Positions 1 to 12,906 of a DNA stretch of 64,000 bases are shown here, piece after piece. The position numbers and the translations under genes are program-made. Location: assembly GCA_035530655.1 (NCBI GenBank), contig DATKUK010000006.1, positions 1 to 64,000 on the forward strand. The letters are read 5' to 3'. A model generated the notes under the pieces. The model did not search any database and had not been told where the DNA came from. It was given only the letters and a program-made list of their open reading frames with translations. Position 1 is the stretch's first letter. The number at the start of each line of letters is the position of its first letter. This DNA is from DATKUK01 sp035530655 (GTDB lineage Bacteria > Planctomycetota > Phycisphaerae > UBA1845 > DATKUK01).

Positions 1-129
1 TTGAGTTGGCTGCATCAGTTCCGCCGCCTGCGAATCCGTTACGAACGTCGTCTCGACATCCACCAGGCGTTTCTTATCATCGGCTGCGTGTTGATCTGCC
101 ATCGGATACTTGAAAATCCATTATGTTAG
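1..129 (+). mobile_element. IS5-family transposase, C-terminal fragment cut by the window edge
   Basis: Frame 1 is open from base 1 to a TAG at 127-129 and encodes 42 residues. It reads WLHQFRRLRIRYERR, then a DIHQAFL segment and a Cys-containing hydrophobic tail. This is the usual C-terminus of IS5-type DDE transposases, where the Arg-rich WLH-FRRL-R-ER block follows the catalytic Glu helix. The catalytic residues and the left end of the element lie outside the window. The terminal inverted repeat should lie in 130-207, between this stop and carB, but cannot be defined without the other end. Family placement is from motif memory. Confidence 0.7.
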
Positions 130-207
130 GCGCTCTAAGTATCGATCGACTCTCATGTTGCGCGTCTTGAGCGATCTTTGAGCTGCCCGAAGCACCCGAT
201 CGGGGCC

Positions 208-3729
<3,522 letters not shown>

Positions 3730-3966
3730 TCTCGCTCAATCCACGGGGGGACGTACCCCGGGTCCACCCCGCGCCCGGCCCTAAATCCTGCAAACCCTAG
3801 CAGTCCCTGCGCTCGAATTCAAGCAGATCGGCGCGCAGGAGACTATGAATCCTACGCCGTGGGGTTCGTTGCGCCGTGCGGGCATGTGTTTCGCGCTTGC
3901 TTGCCGAGGGCTGGCCGCTAGGATGCTGTGGTTAAGTTGTATGTCCAGCGGGCGGAAAGGTTACCG

Positions 3967-5517
3967 ATGCAGAAACCGTCCAACTACTATCGCTTCTGCC
4001 CTGGTGAGGAGGAGGTCAGGATCTCCGATGCCATATGCCTGGGCAGGCGACGCGCCAGCTATCCCAAGTGCCACGGTTGCCCGTTCAGCGATGATCAGGG
4101 CGCTGAAGGCCATCCCTCCGGTGGCCATGGAGTACAGGGCACGAATGCAGAGGTCTTCAAGGCAAATGACATTCGCGGAGTCTACCCCGAGCCGCTCAAC
4201 GAGGAACTCGCATGGCGCATTGGCCACGCCACCGCCCAGTTTCTCCGAAGCGCGCTGACCGGATACGACCGGTCCGACCCGGAACTCAACAGCGTGGTGG
4301 TCGGGCGCGACATGCGCAAGAGCAGCCCCGCACTGGCGGGGGCGCTGATCGAGGGCCTTCGGGCGGCCGGCGCGGGCGTCATCGACGTCGGCATGATCGA
4401 TACGTCCCAGATCTACTTCGCCGTCAACCACCTGCGCTGTTGCGGTGGCGTGCAGACGACCGCCAGCCACAACCCTGCCCAGTACAACGGCTTTAAGATA
4501 TGCGGCAAAGGCGGTCGACCCATCGGGCAGGACACCGGCTTGCAGGAGGTCGCTCGCATCGCCATGGCGATGACGCGACACGAGACGGGGGTGACCGGCC
4601 CCCTGCGTCAGGTGGATTTAACGCAACCGTACAAGGCGTTCATACGCCAGTTCCTTCAGCCAACGCGGGACCTCAAGGTTGTCATCGACGCCTCCAACGG
4701 GATGGCCGGCAAGTGGTTCGACGTGCTATTCGCAGATGCCGCACATCTGGATACTGCCGTGATCAACCCTGAAACGACGGGCGAGTTCGTGCACGATCCC
4801 AATCCACTGGTGGACGCCAACCTGGCCCAACTTCAGAAGGAGGTACTCAGGCGGAAAGCCGATATGGGTATCTGCTTCGACGGGGATGCCGATCGCTGCG
4901 TGTTTGTCGACAGCAAAGGGAAGATTGTGCGTTGCGACACCATGACGGCGCTGCTGGCTCGCACCTTCCTCGAGCAGCACCCCGGCTCGACGATTGTGTA
5001 CGACCTGCGTTCCAGCCGTGTGGTTCGTGAGGAGATCGAGGCTGCCGGAGGCGTCCCGCGGCGCGAACGGGTCGGCCATGCCTTCATGAAGAAGACGCTC
5101 GCCGACACCAAGGCCGTCTTCGGCGGCGAGGTCAGCGGGCACTTCTATTTCCGAGATAACTGGTATTGCGATAGCGGGTTCCTCGCGTTCGTCCACTCGG
5201 TCAACGTGCTGGGCGGCCAGCGCAAGTCGCTCGCTTCGCTGGTCAAGCCGCTCCAGCGATATGCCGGCTCGGGCGAGCGCAACTTCAGCAACGACGACAA
5301 GGATGGCACGGTCCGTGCGCTGGCCGAAAAGTACAGCGATGGCGAGGTCGACTTCCTCGACGGCGCCACGGTGCAGTACGAAGACTGGTGGTTCAACGTG
5401 CGACCCAGCAACACCGAGCCGCTGTTGAGGCTTATCGTGGAAGCGGTCGACGCCCGACTGCTCAAGGAGAAGCTCACGGAATTGACCCCCCAGCTCGGCG
5501 AGCCGGTCGAGCACTAA
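3967..5517 (+). CDS. Phosphomannomutase/phosphoglucomutase with Cys4 N-terminal extension
   Basis: A 516-residue alpha-D-phosphohexomutase that interconverts sugar 1- and 6-phosphates for nucleotide-sugar synthesis. Family motifs are intact: the phosphoserine loop TTASHNPAQYNG, the magnesium loop DGDADRC, the sugar-recognition loop GEVSGHFYF and the phosphate-binding loop RPSNTEPLLRL. The catalytic domain proper starts at FKANDIRG, about residue 64. Before it lies an extra region with Cys at 11, 24, 35 and 38 (C-x12-C-x10-C-x2-C), consistent with a small metal-binding knuckle. The ATG at 3967 has a good Shine-Dalgarno, GGAAAGG, 6 bases upstream; a GTG at 3928 is in frame but less likely. The M16 homologue follows 55 bases later and may be cotranscribed. 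ManB/AlgC-type specificity cannot be decided from sequence. Confidence 0.93.
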   Translation: MQKPSNYYRFCPGEEEVRISDAICLGRRRASYPKCHGCPFSDDQGAEGHPSGGHGVQGTNAEVFKANDIRGVYPEPLNEELAWRIGHATAQFLRSALTGYDRSDPELNSVVVGRDMRKSSPALAGALIEGLRAAGAGVIDVGMIDTSQIYFAVNHLRCCGGVQTTASHNPAQYNGFKICGKGGRPIGQDTGLQEVARIAMAMTRHETGVTGPLRQVDLTQPYKAFIRQFLQPTRDLKVVIDASNGMAGKWFDVLFADAAHLDTAVINPETTGEFVHDPNPLVDANLAQLQKEVLRRKADMGICFDGDADRCVFVDSKGKIVRCDTMTALLARTFLEQHPGSTIVYDLRSSRVVREEIEAAGGVPRRERVGHAFMKKTLADTKAVFGGEVSGHFYFRDNWYCDSGFLAFVHSVNVLGGQRKSLASLVKPLQRYAGSGERNFSNDDKDGTVRALAEKYSDGEVDFLDGATVQYEDWWFNVRPSNTEPLLRLIVEAVDARLLKEKLTELTPQLGEPVEH

Positions 5518-5572
5518 CGGGGGGCACCCCGTACACAGGCGCCGTATCCCGACGCGCCGGCCCGTATCCCTT

Positions 5573-6817
5573 ATGAGTCAATACGTGCACCGAACCCTCG
5601 AATGCGGCGTGGAGTTCGCGGCCGAACTGCTGCCCCAGCGTCGCACCGTGGCCATTCACTTCCAGATGCTTTCAGGCGTGGCCGACGACCCGGCCGAAAA
5701 GCTGGGATTGGCCCATCTGATCGAGCAGACGCTCGACAAGGGCACCGACCGTCACGACGCGCGCGGGCTGGCCGACGCCTTCGACCGTCTGGGGGTGCGG
5801 CGCGACTCGTGGGTGGGGCGGGAGTCGTTCGGTTTTCGCGCCCTGAGTCTGCCGGAGTATCTGCCGCAAGTGGTGCAGCTCCATGCCGAGATGCTGCGCA
5901 GCCCGACGTTTCCCGATCAGGCATGCCGCACCGCAGTCGAACTGGCCTGCCAGGAGTTGGACGGCCTTCAGGATGAACCGATCGAGTTGCTGCGCAAGGT
6001 CCAGGCTCGCCAGGCGTACGGCCCCCGGCTCGGCAGGCACCCGCTCGGCGAGCAGGAAACCCTCTCAGCGATCGGGCCGGATGATATCAGGAGCCAGTGG
6101 GCGAGCACCTTCTCGGCTGCAAGGCTCCAGGTTGCAGTGGCCGGGCCTGTCGACGTCGAGGCGACGACGGGTTTGCTGGAGCAGGTCTTCAGCGGCTTCG
6201 GGCCATCCGTACCAGCCGGCCGAGATCCCTTTGAGGCGACGTTCTCGCCCGCCACCATACATGTTCCGAAGCAACTCGAGCAGCAGTACATCAGCATTTG
6301 CTGGCCCGGCGTGCCCATCACCGATCCGGATTTCCCCGTAGAGCGCGTCATCCTGGGCATCCTGGCCGGGGGCATGAGTGGCAGGCTGTTTACAGAGGTA
6401 CGTGAGAAGCTCGGGCTGGTCTATTGGGTGGGCGCCTGGCACGAACACCCGCGAGGCGCCGGCATGGTTCATCTGGGTGCGTCGACGAGCCCCGACCGGT
6501 GCGAGCAGACTCTGGCGGTGCTCATGCGCGAAGTCGACCGTCTGACGGATGATCTTCATTCAGATGAGCTGGAGCGTGCAATCATTGGGATCGTCACGCG
6601 GACACGCACTCGTGGCGAGATCACCATGGCCCTCGCCGCCGAACTGGCCGACGACCTGTTCTATTACGGGCGTCCGGTTCCTATCGACCAGAAGCTCGAC
6701 CAGGTGAGCCAGGTCGGCATCAAGCAAGTGGGGGACTATCTCGAGCGGCACCGGCGCGATCGTCTTTCGATCGTGACACTGGGGCCCCACCCGACGGGGT
6801 CTGATACGGAAAAATAG
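5573..6817 (+). CDS. M16-family peptidase-like protein with altered zinc motif
   Basis: A 414-residue two-lobed protein of the M16 (pitrilysin/processing peptidase) family. The N-terminal lobe has the HxxEH region as H48-L-I-E51-Q52, so the second zinc-ligand His is Gln (CAG at 5726-5728). The distal Glu is present around residue 128 (CQELDGLQDEP). The C-terminal lobe keeps the substrate-binding segment GRLFTEVREKLGLVYWVG, with the Arg and Tyr typical of the family. There is no signal peptide. Known M16B enzymes often pair an active subunit with one lacking HxxEH, but no partner gene is adjacent. It may be an inactive subunit, a chaperone-like fold or a divergent peptidase. The family call is firm; activity is doubtful. 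Confidence 0.85.
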   Translation: MSQYVHRTLECGVEFAAELLPQRRTVAIHFQMLSGVADDPAEKLGLAHLIEQTLDKGTDRHDARGLADAFDRLGVRRDSWVGRESFGFRALSLPEYLPQVVQLHAEMLRSPTFPDQACRTAVELACQELDGLQDEPIELLRKVQARQAYGPRLGRHPLGEQETLSAIGPDDIRSQWASTFSAARLQVAVAGPVDVEATTGLLEQVFSGFGPSVPAGRDPFEATFSPATIHVPKQLEQQYISICWPGVPITDPDFPVERVILGILAGGMSGRLFTEVREKLGLVYWVGAWHEHPRGAGMVHLGASTSPDRCEQTLAVLMREVDRLTDDLHSDELERAIIGIVTRTRTRGEITMALAAELADDLFYYGRPVPIDQKLDQVSQVGIKQVGDYLERHRRDRLSIVTLGPHPTGSDTEK

Positions 6818-6962
6818 GCGATTGAAGCGCCGGGCAGGGTTTCGCCACATCGTCGATTATGGTAAGAAGCCCGCTTTTGTAGCCGGTGAGGGCCCGCCCA
6901 CGTGTTGTGACTGCGGACTCATCGGATCCTGATGTCGAGTTCTTCTTGCGGAGTTGTGCACG

Positions 6963-9900
6963 ATGTCCGACCAGGTGGCCCTACGCCAGAGTTCTCAAGC
7001 GGTACGCATTTGTCCCCCCGCCCCGGCTACCCGACTGACCACGATGAACGTTGGCGGCTGGCTGGGCTTCTACCCCTACACCCGGACCGACGCACTGACA
7101 TTTCGTCCTGTCACGCGGCGCTATCGTTCTGTCACCGTCGAGAACCGCTACCTGCGGGCCACGATTATCCCCGAGCTGGGTGCCCACCTGTATAGCCTGT
7201 TCGACCGAACCAACCGACAGGAGTGCTTTGTCACACCTGAACTGCTCCGCTACGGGCGTGTCCACCTTCGCGGAGCGTGGTATCCGCTCGGTCTGGAGTG
7301 CAATTTCCCGCGCGGTCACACGGTCAGCACGGCCTGGCCGGTGCAGTGGGCGTGCAAACGGGGCCCGGATGGGTCGGCCACCATCAGCATCGCGGCGTAC
7401 CATTGGTGTACGCGCATGCACTGGGAAGTCGATTTCACGCTGCATCCCGACGACGCGCGACTGCACGTGCACACGCGATTGGCCAACCCGACGGATGTGC
7501 CCTACGGCTACATGTACTGGGCCAACGCGGCGGTGTGGATGAGCCACGAGTTTCGCATGCAGGTGCGAGCCACCATGGGTGACGTTCGTGGGGATGTCAT
7601 CCCGTTTCCGGTCGCCGAAGGGCGCGACTACACCTGGTACCGCAGCCGGCTGCACAGTTCCGATCTGTTCGCCATTGCGCAAGGTCAGTCGTGGTTCGGC
7701 GGCTACGACCACGGCAGGGGGCACGGCGTGGTGCACGTGGCCGACCCCGAGGTCATGCCCGGTAAGAAGTTTTTCTCCTGGGGGCACGGCGAAGACGGGC
7801 TGATCTGGTCCCGCATATTCGGCATGAACGGCGGGCACTACGGCGAGATCCAGGCCGGCCTGAAACACAACCAGGGCATGGTCGATCGCATGGAGCCGGC
7901 ACAATCCCTCGCATTCAGCGAGACGTGGTACCCGATCGCCCGCACCGGCGACATCGCAGCAGCGTCGGAGTCGATGGCAGTGGGCGTCTCGACACGGCAG
8001 GCCAAACCGGCGGCACCCGAACTGCGACTGCTTAGCCCCGTACCTGTGCCCAACGCAAAGCTGGAGGTGATAGCCGGCCGCAAGACGCTGCTGAGTCGAT
8101 CCCTGCGTCTTGTGCCGGGGCAGTGCAAGGTCATTGGATTGCCCACCTGGCCTGAACAGCAGCCTATGCGCGCCGTGGTGCGTCGCGGTCGCCAGGTCCT
8201 GCTGGAAGGCGACCTTCAGCCGGCTGAGCAGGCCGACGAGGTTGAACGAAACGCGTTCAAGAAAGCTCGGCTCGACGCGTTGCCCAAGGACGCGGTCGGC
8301 AAGGCCCGCATGCACCTGGATCTCAACAGCGACAACGAGGCCGAGCGACTCCTCAGGCAGGCCCGCCGCCAGAAGTCGGACCCACTCGAGCTTGCTCTGG
8401 CCGGCACCGAACTGCATTTGCGTCGCTTCGAGCACGAGCAAGCTCTGGCCGGTTTGCAGAAAGTTCGGCCGGCGCGGCGCGATGCTCGATGGCACGCCAC
8501 GCTCGCCGACGTATTGACGCGTTTGGGGCACATCGGCCAGGCCGAAGTGGCGTATCGTGAAGCCGCAAAGTCCAAGCAGCTACAGACCCGAGCCCTGACG
8601 GGTGCGGCCCGTTGTCAGGCCCGACAAGGCAGGATCGATGCCGCTCTTGTCACCGTTTCGCGCCTGGCCAAACATGCCCCGGACGATCCTGCGGTGGGTT
8701 TGCTGCGTGCACGTCTGTTGGGCATGGCCGGCAACCTGCGCGGCGCCAAGGCGGAGTTGGATCGTCTCGAGCAGCGCTGGCCCGCACATCCGGGGCTTGA
8801 CGCTGAGCTTTGGCTGCTGGCCGACGGCGATGCCGCAGCGCGGTCCGCATGGCAAACCGTGATCGACCGTTGCTCCGGCGACGCAGACTGGTTCCTGGAG
8901 ATTGCCTGGGATCTAGCGCATCTCGGCGCCGTGGAAGATGCCTCAATCCTGCTACGCCGCACGATTCAGGAAAAACCGTTTGCCCAATCACCGATGCTGC
9001 TGGTGACGCTCGCCTGGTGGCTTCGAGAGGAATCGCCGGCCGAATCGTCGCAGGTTCTGGATCGGGCAGCCGAAGCCGACTGGGCTGCCGGCGCGCCCCA
9101 CCGCTGGGAATCGATTGGGGTACTCGACTGGGCGTGCCGTCAGCGGCCGAAAAGCGGGCGTTTCCTCTACTGGCGCGGATGTCTGTCGAACCGGCAGATG
9201 GGCCGTACTGCCGCCCAGACATACTGGAGACGGGCCGTACGGTGCGAGCCGCGTTTGGCAGGCGCGCGACGTAATCTGGGTTACCTGCTGTTCCGCGATC
9301 GGCGAAGCAAGGAAGCCTGGGAACACTATCGGGTGGCCTTAGCCGTTGAACCGAACGATTCTCACCTGGTCGAGGAAGCGTCGCTGGTGCTCTGCCATCT
9401 CGGCCGATTGCGGGAGCGTGTGGCGATGCTCAAACGCGCGCTGACGCGTATACCCAAGTGCGACAAGATCCTTCGTCTTCTGGCCGTAGCTTTGCGTGAC
9501 GTGGGGCGCTATGCCGAATCGATCGAGGTCATGACCCGCAATGAGTTCAGCCCGTGGGAGGGCGAACGAACGCTCAAGCTCTGCTTCTACGAGTGCCACT
9601 CTGCCCTGGCGCGTCTGGCTATGAAGAAAGGCAGACTGGAACAGGCCGAGAAGCACTTCCGTGCGTCGCTGCGTCTGCCGCCGACTATGGGCCATGCACG
9701 ATCCCACCGGGGTAACGACGCCCATGTCCTGTACGGACTGGGCCTGACCGAATGGGCCCGCGGTCGCTGGTCGGCTGCACAGGAGCTGTGGGAGCAGGCG
9801 GCCAACCGCCGGTTTCCGGTCGGCTGGAGCGAGGGCGCCATCAGCCCGATCGAAATATTCTGCGGCGCGCTGGCGAACCTTCGAATCGGGCGGCGAGCCG

Positions 9901-10205
9901 GCGCACGTCAACTGGCCGAACAGATGCTTGAGTCGGTCAGAATCACCATGTCTTTCCGCAAGCGTCGCCGCGGCAACCTCCGGGGTGAGACGTGCGGATG
10001 GGACCCCTACCGTGCCCCGGAGCAGGAAGCGCTGGCGCATTTGATCCTGGGCGACAAGCGGCAGGCCATCAGCAAGTTCGAGTTGGTTCTGGATTCATAC
10101 GGCCCGCACGATGCTACGGTAGGCCGCCTGGCCTTGATCGATCCGGCCGGGCCGTGGCAGAATCGAGGCGCCTACGAGATCGATTGGCTGGGGATGGCGC
10201 TGTAG
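6963..10205 (+). CDS. DUF5107 domain protein with long TPR array
   Basis: A 1080-residue protein. Roughly residues 20-330 match the DUF5107 pattern, an aldose-epimerase-like beta-sandwich with many aromatic and His residues (YMYWANAAVW, FSWGHGEDGLIWSRIFG, YGEIQAGLKHNQG). A beta-rich linker follows. From about residue 430 to the end is a helical array of TPR-like repeats (ALTGAARCQARQGRIDAAL, RNLGYLLFRDRRSKEAWEHY). Such proteins occur in carbohydrate-utilisation loci and are thought to bind or act on glycans, but the activity is not established. No clear signal peptide is visible. I chose the ATG at 6963, with a GCGGAG-like Shine-Dalgarno upstream; a TTG at 6954 is in frame. pabB follows after 18 bases. 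Confidence 0.85.
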   Translation: MSDQVALRQSSQAVRICPPAPATRLTTMNVGGWLGFYPYTRTDALTFRPVTRRYRSVTVENRYLRATIIPELGAHLYSLFDRTNRQECFVTPELLRYGRVHLRGAWYPLGLECNFPRGHTVSTAWPVQWACKRGPDGSATISIAAYHWCTRMHWEVDFTLHPDDARLHVHTRLANPTDVPYGYMYWANAAVWMSHEFRMQVRATMGDVRGDVIPFPVAEGRDYTWYRSRLHSSDLFAIAQGQSWFGGYDHGRGHGVVHVADPEVMPGKKFFSWGHGEDGLIWSRIFGMNGGHYGEIQAGLKHNQGMVDRMEPAQSLAFSETWYPIARTGDIAAASESMAVGVSTRQAKPAAPELRLLSPVPVPNAKLEVIAGRKTLLSRSLRLVPGQCKVIGLPTWPEQQPMRAVVRRGRQVLLEGDLQPAEQADEVERNAFKKARLDALPKDAVGKARMHLDLNSDNEAERLLRQARRQKSDPLELALAGTELHLRRFEHEQALAGLQKVRPARRDARWHATLADVLTRLGHIGQAEVAYREAAKSKQLQTRALTGAARCQARQGRIDAALVTVSRLAKHAPDDPAVGLLRARLLGMAGNLRGAKAELDRLEQRWPAHPGLDAELWLLADGDAAARSAWQTVIDRCSGDADWFLEIAWDLAHLGAVEDASILLRRTIQEKPFAQSPMLLVTLAWWLREESPAESSQVLDRAAEADWAAGAPHRWESIGVLDWACRQRPKSGRFLYWRGCLSNRQMGRTAAQTYWRRAVRCEPRLAGARRNLGYLLFRDRRSKEAWEHYRVALAVEPNDSHLVEEASLVLCHLGRLRERVAMLKRALTRIPKCDKILRLLAVALRDVGRYAESIEVMTRNEFSPWEGERTLKLCFYECHSALARLAMKKGRLEQAEKHFRASLRLPPTMGHARSHRGNDAHVLYGLGLTEWARGRWSAAQELWEQAANRRFPVGWSEGAISPIEIFCGALANLRIGRRAGARQLAEQMLESVRITMSFRKRRRGNLRGETCGWDPYRAPEQEALAHLILGDKRQAISKFELVLDSYGPHDATVGRLALIDPAGPWQNRGAYEIDWLGMAL

Positions 10206-10223
10206 CAGGCATCGTGAAGATCG

Positions 10224-11780
10224 ATGGCGCTTGCAGCCGAAACCGCCAAGACGAGGCAGACCCCTGCGACGGTAGTTGTCGTGCAGCCGGTCAAGTTGGC
10301 GCTGCCGATCCGTCGCTACGTCCGGATGTGGGACGGCGCGGAATACTGCTTTTTTCTTGATAGTGCACTGAATGAAGGTCGGCTGGGCCGGTTTTCCTTC
10401 GTCGGCGGCGACCCGGCCGCCGTGCTGATGTTCCGTCGCCAAGCGGGACACGTCCTCGGTGCCCCTGGCGAGGTGACCGTCATCCACCATCGAGCCGCTG
10501 ACGGTCTCCCGATTGAGCCGCCAAGGATGCGGCGATTCGCCGCCGATCCCTTCCTGCTCTTGCATCGCTGGCTTGCGCACCGGTCACCACCGCAGCAGAC
10601 CGAGTCCGCGCAGCCGCACGAGGTGCCGTTTGGCGGAGGACTGGTCGGGTACCTTGGCTACGAACTGTTGCACTTCATCGAGAACGTGCCACCAGCCGCT
10701 CGGCGGGATGTGGATCTGCCCGACGGCTGCCTGATGGTTGTCGATTCGCTGCTGGCACATGACCACGATACGAATCGCTCCTACGTGTGCGCCCTGGGCC
10801 AGGCTGACCATGCCGATCAGGCGCGCAGCCGGGCGCGCCGAACGGCGGCCGCGCTGCTCGACCGTGTGCGACACTTCGAACCCGACGCACCAGGCGAGCC
10901 GACCGGCCCGCAGGCTGTAGCCCAAGGCCCGGTGGGGGCCTTCTTTGACCGGGACGGCTACGGCGAACTGGTGCGGACGGCCAAGGACCACATCGCCGCG
11001 GGCGACGCTTTCGAGATCTGCCTGACCCATCGGCTCGACGTCAAGTACACCGGCGATCCCTGGGCGCTGTACTGCCACCTTCGCCGGATCAATCCCGCGC
11101 CGTTCGCCGCGTATCTTCGCCTACCGGAGGCAACGATCCTGTGTGCCTCGCCCGAGAGGTTCCTGCGCCTTCGCCCCGACGGGTGGGCCGAAGCCAGGCC
11201 CATCAAGGGCACCCGACCGCGCGGTCTGACACCTCAACAGGACCGATGCCTGCGAGACGAACTGGCCCACAGCGAGAAGGACCGTGCGGAGAATGCCATG
11301 ATCGTCGATCTGCTGCGCAACGATCTGGGCCGCGTCTGCCGGTTTGGGACCATCGGAGTCGAAAACGCCATGAGCATCGAGGCGTATGCCAGTGTGTTTC
11401 AGATGGTCTCGACCGTTCGCGGAAGGCTGCGGCCCGAATGCGATGCGGTCGACCTGCTGCGCGCGTGCTTTCCCGGCGGATCGATGACCGGCGCGCCGAA
11501 GGTTGAGGCTATGAAAATCATCAACCGACTCGAACCGGTGGCCCGCGGGGTCTACTCGGGGGCGATCGGCTACTTCGACGCAGGCGGCGGCATGGACCTC
11601 AACATCGTCATCCGCACCATCCTGATGCAGAACGGTCGAGCTTATCTGAACGTCGGAGGGGCGGTCGTCGCTGACTCGGACCCCCTCGCCGAATATGATG
11701 AAACCATGGACAAGGCGCAAGCCCTGCTGCAAGCCCTGCGAGGTGAGCATCGAGTGCGCCCCTGCCGGAGTGACGTATGA
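10224..11780 (+). CDS. pabB: Aminodeoxychorismate synthase component I
   Basis: A 518-residue chorismate-binding enzyme that aminates chorismate to 4-amino-4-deoxychorismate in folate synthesis. The N-terminal half has the TrpE/PabB-type beta-sandwich (GGGLVGYLGYELLHF). The C-terminal chorismate domain has CLTHRLDVKYTGDPWALYCHLRRINPAPFAA in outline, the HSEKDRAENAMIVDLLRNDLGR segment and the GGSMTGAPK motif. The diagnostic block is PIKGTRPRG, with Lys at residue 328. PabB uses this Lys, whereas anthranilate synthase has Ala there, so pabB is preferred over trpE. Its stop overlaps the next start by 4 bases (ATGA at 11777-11780), implying cotranslation with the UroD-like gene. No glutaminase pabA or lyase pabC is adjacent. 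Confidence 0.93.
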   Translation: MALAAETAKTRQTPATVVVVQPVKLALPIRRYVRMWDGAEYCFFLDSALNEGRLGRFSFVGGDPAAVLMFRRQAGHVLGAPGEVTVIHHRAADGLPIEPPRMRRFAADPFLLLHRWLAHRSPPQQTESAQPHEVPFGGGLVGYLGYELLHFIENVPPAARRDVDLPDGCLMVVDSLLAHDHDTNRSYVCALGQADHADQARSRARRTAAALLDRVRHFEPDAPGEPTGPQAVAQGPVGAFFDRDGYGELVRTAKDHIAAGDAFEICLTHRLDVKYTGDPWALYCHLRRINPAPFAAYLRLPEATILCASPERFLRLRPDGWAEARPIKGTRPRGLTPQQDRCLRDELAHSEKDRAENAMIVDLLRNDLGRVCRFGTIGVENAMSIEAYASVFQMVSTVRGRLRPECDAVDLLRACFPGGSMTGAPKVEAMKIINRLEPVARGVYSGAIGYFDAGGGMDLNIVIRTILMQNGRAYLNVGGAVVADSDPLAEYDETMDKAQALLQALRGEHRVRPCRSDV

Positions 11781-12862
11781 CCCCCAAACAGCGAATCGAC
11801 GCCCTGCTGACCGATCAAACGCCCGACCGCGTGCCCTGGCTGCCCGAACTGAACGACGGCTTCATCCGCAAGGTCGTCCAGCAGCGCGGGCCCGCGCCCG
11901 AGGGTGTGGACGATCAGACCTTCGTCAATCAGGTCATCGGCGCCGACCAACTCGCCCGCCTCAAGGCGGTTCGCGAGCGGTGGCGCAATGTCGAGGTGAT
12001 CGAAGACGCTCAAGCCCTGACGACCACTTACGTCACGCCTAAAGGCAGGCTCGTCCATCGGCGTCAGCCCGATGAGACGGCGCAGACGCAATACACCGTC
12101 GGGCACCTGATCGCGGGGCCTGAATCTTTTGAGCCCTACAAGGCCCTGATCGAAGATCCCGAGTACACACCGGACTATGACCAGGCTCAGGCCGTTATCG
12201 ACCGCGTGGGCCAGACGGGCTTGGCCACCATCGACGCCCCGGCCACGCCGCTGATGCACCTGATCATGTGGGACATGGGCATTGAGCCGACGCTCATGGG
12301 CCTGTTTGACTACCCCGACGAGATGGCCGACCTTATGGATCTGATTCACAAGCGTAACAAGGAGTACTACCGTATCGCCGCTGCCGGCCCGGGACGGGTG
12401 GTTCGTCCCATGGAAGACACCTCCAGCAAACTTACCAGCCCGGCGATGTATGCCGAGTATGCGGTCGATCATCTCAAGGACTACGCCGACATCTGCCACG
12501 AGCACGGTAAGGTGTTCATCGTGCACATGTGCGGCCACTTGCGGGACATGCTGGACGTGATCGCCCACGTGCCGCTGGACGGCATCGAGGCCATCACACC
12601 ACCGCCCACGGGCGATGCCGACCTATCCGAGATCCGCCGCCGCCTGGGCGACATTTTTTTGCTGGGTGGCGTCGACCCGACCACGTACACGACACTCGAA
12701 GCCCGTGAGCTGCGCGTCCGCGTGGCCGACCTGCTGGAACGGATGAAAGGCGACCAACGCCTGATCCTGGGTCACGAGGAGATCCCGGTCACCGCCAAAC
12801 TCGACAACGTGCTGGCTGTAAGCGAACTGATCGAGCAGACGCGCGACGGGTTCTATGACTGA
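11777..12862 (+). CDS. Uroporphyrinogen decarboxylase-family protein (MtaA/CmuA-like)
   Basis: A 361-residue TIM-barrel protein of the URO-D superfamily. It begins with the family's short helix (MTPKQRIDALLTDQTPDRVPW). It carries an HMCGHLRDMLDVI segment near residue 248, where His and Cys match the zinc site of corrinoid- and coenzyme-M-type methyltransferases, and ends with ILLGGVDPTTYTTLE-like and LGHEEIPVTA segments. True HemE enzymes have a FxGxPxT-type N-terminus and porphyrin-binding Arg residues not obvious here, so a methyltransferase role is more likely than haem synthesis. The substrate is unknown. It is translationally coupled to pabB, although I see no pathway link. A planctomycete-type expansion of this family is known in general. 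Confidence 0.8.
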   Translation: MTPKQRIDALLTDQTPDRVPWLPELNDGFIRKVVQQRGPAPEGVDDQTFVNQVIGADQLARLKAVRERWRNVEVIEDAQALTTTYVTPKGRLVHRRQPDETAQTQYTVGHLIAGPESFEPYKALIEDPEYTPDYDQAQAVIDRVGQTGLATIDAPATPLMHLIMWDMGIEPTLMGLFDYPDEMADLMDLIHKRNKEYYRIAAAGPGRVVRPMEDTSSKLTSPAMYAEYAVDHLKDYADICHEHGKVFIVHMCGHLRDMLDVIAHVPLDGIEAITPPPTGDADLSEIRRRLGDIFLLGGVDPTTYTTLEARELRVRVADLLERMKGDQRLILGHEEIPVTAKLDNVLAVSELIEQTRDGFYD

Positions 12863-12906
12863 TCCGTCGAACCTGACCTGCGTGCCGGACTACAGTGGAG
12901 TAGATC

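Noticed and set aside
11197..11223. TrpE (anthranilate synthase I) as the identity of the 10224 gene
   Set aside because: The block reads PIKGTRPRG with Lys, which is the aminodeoxychorismate synthase form; anthranilate synthases have PIAGT.
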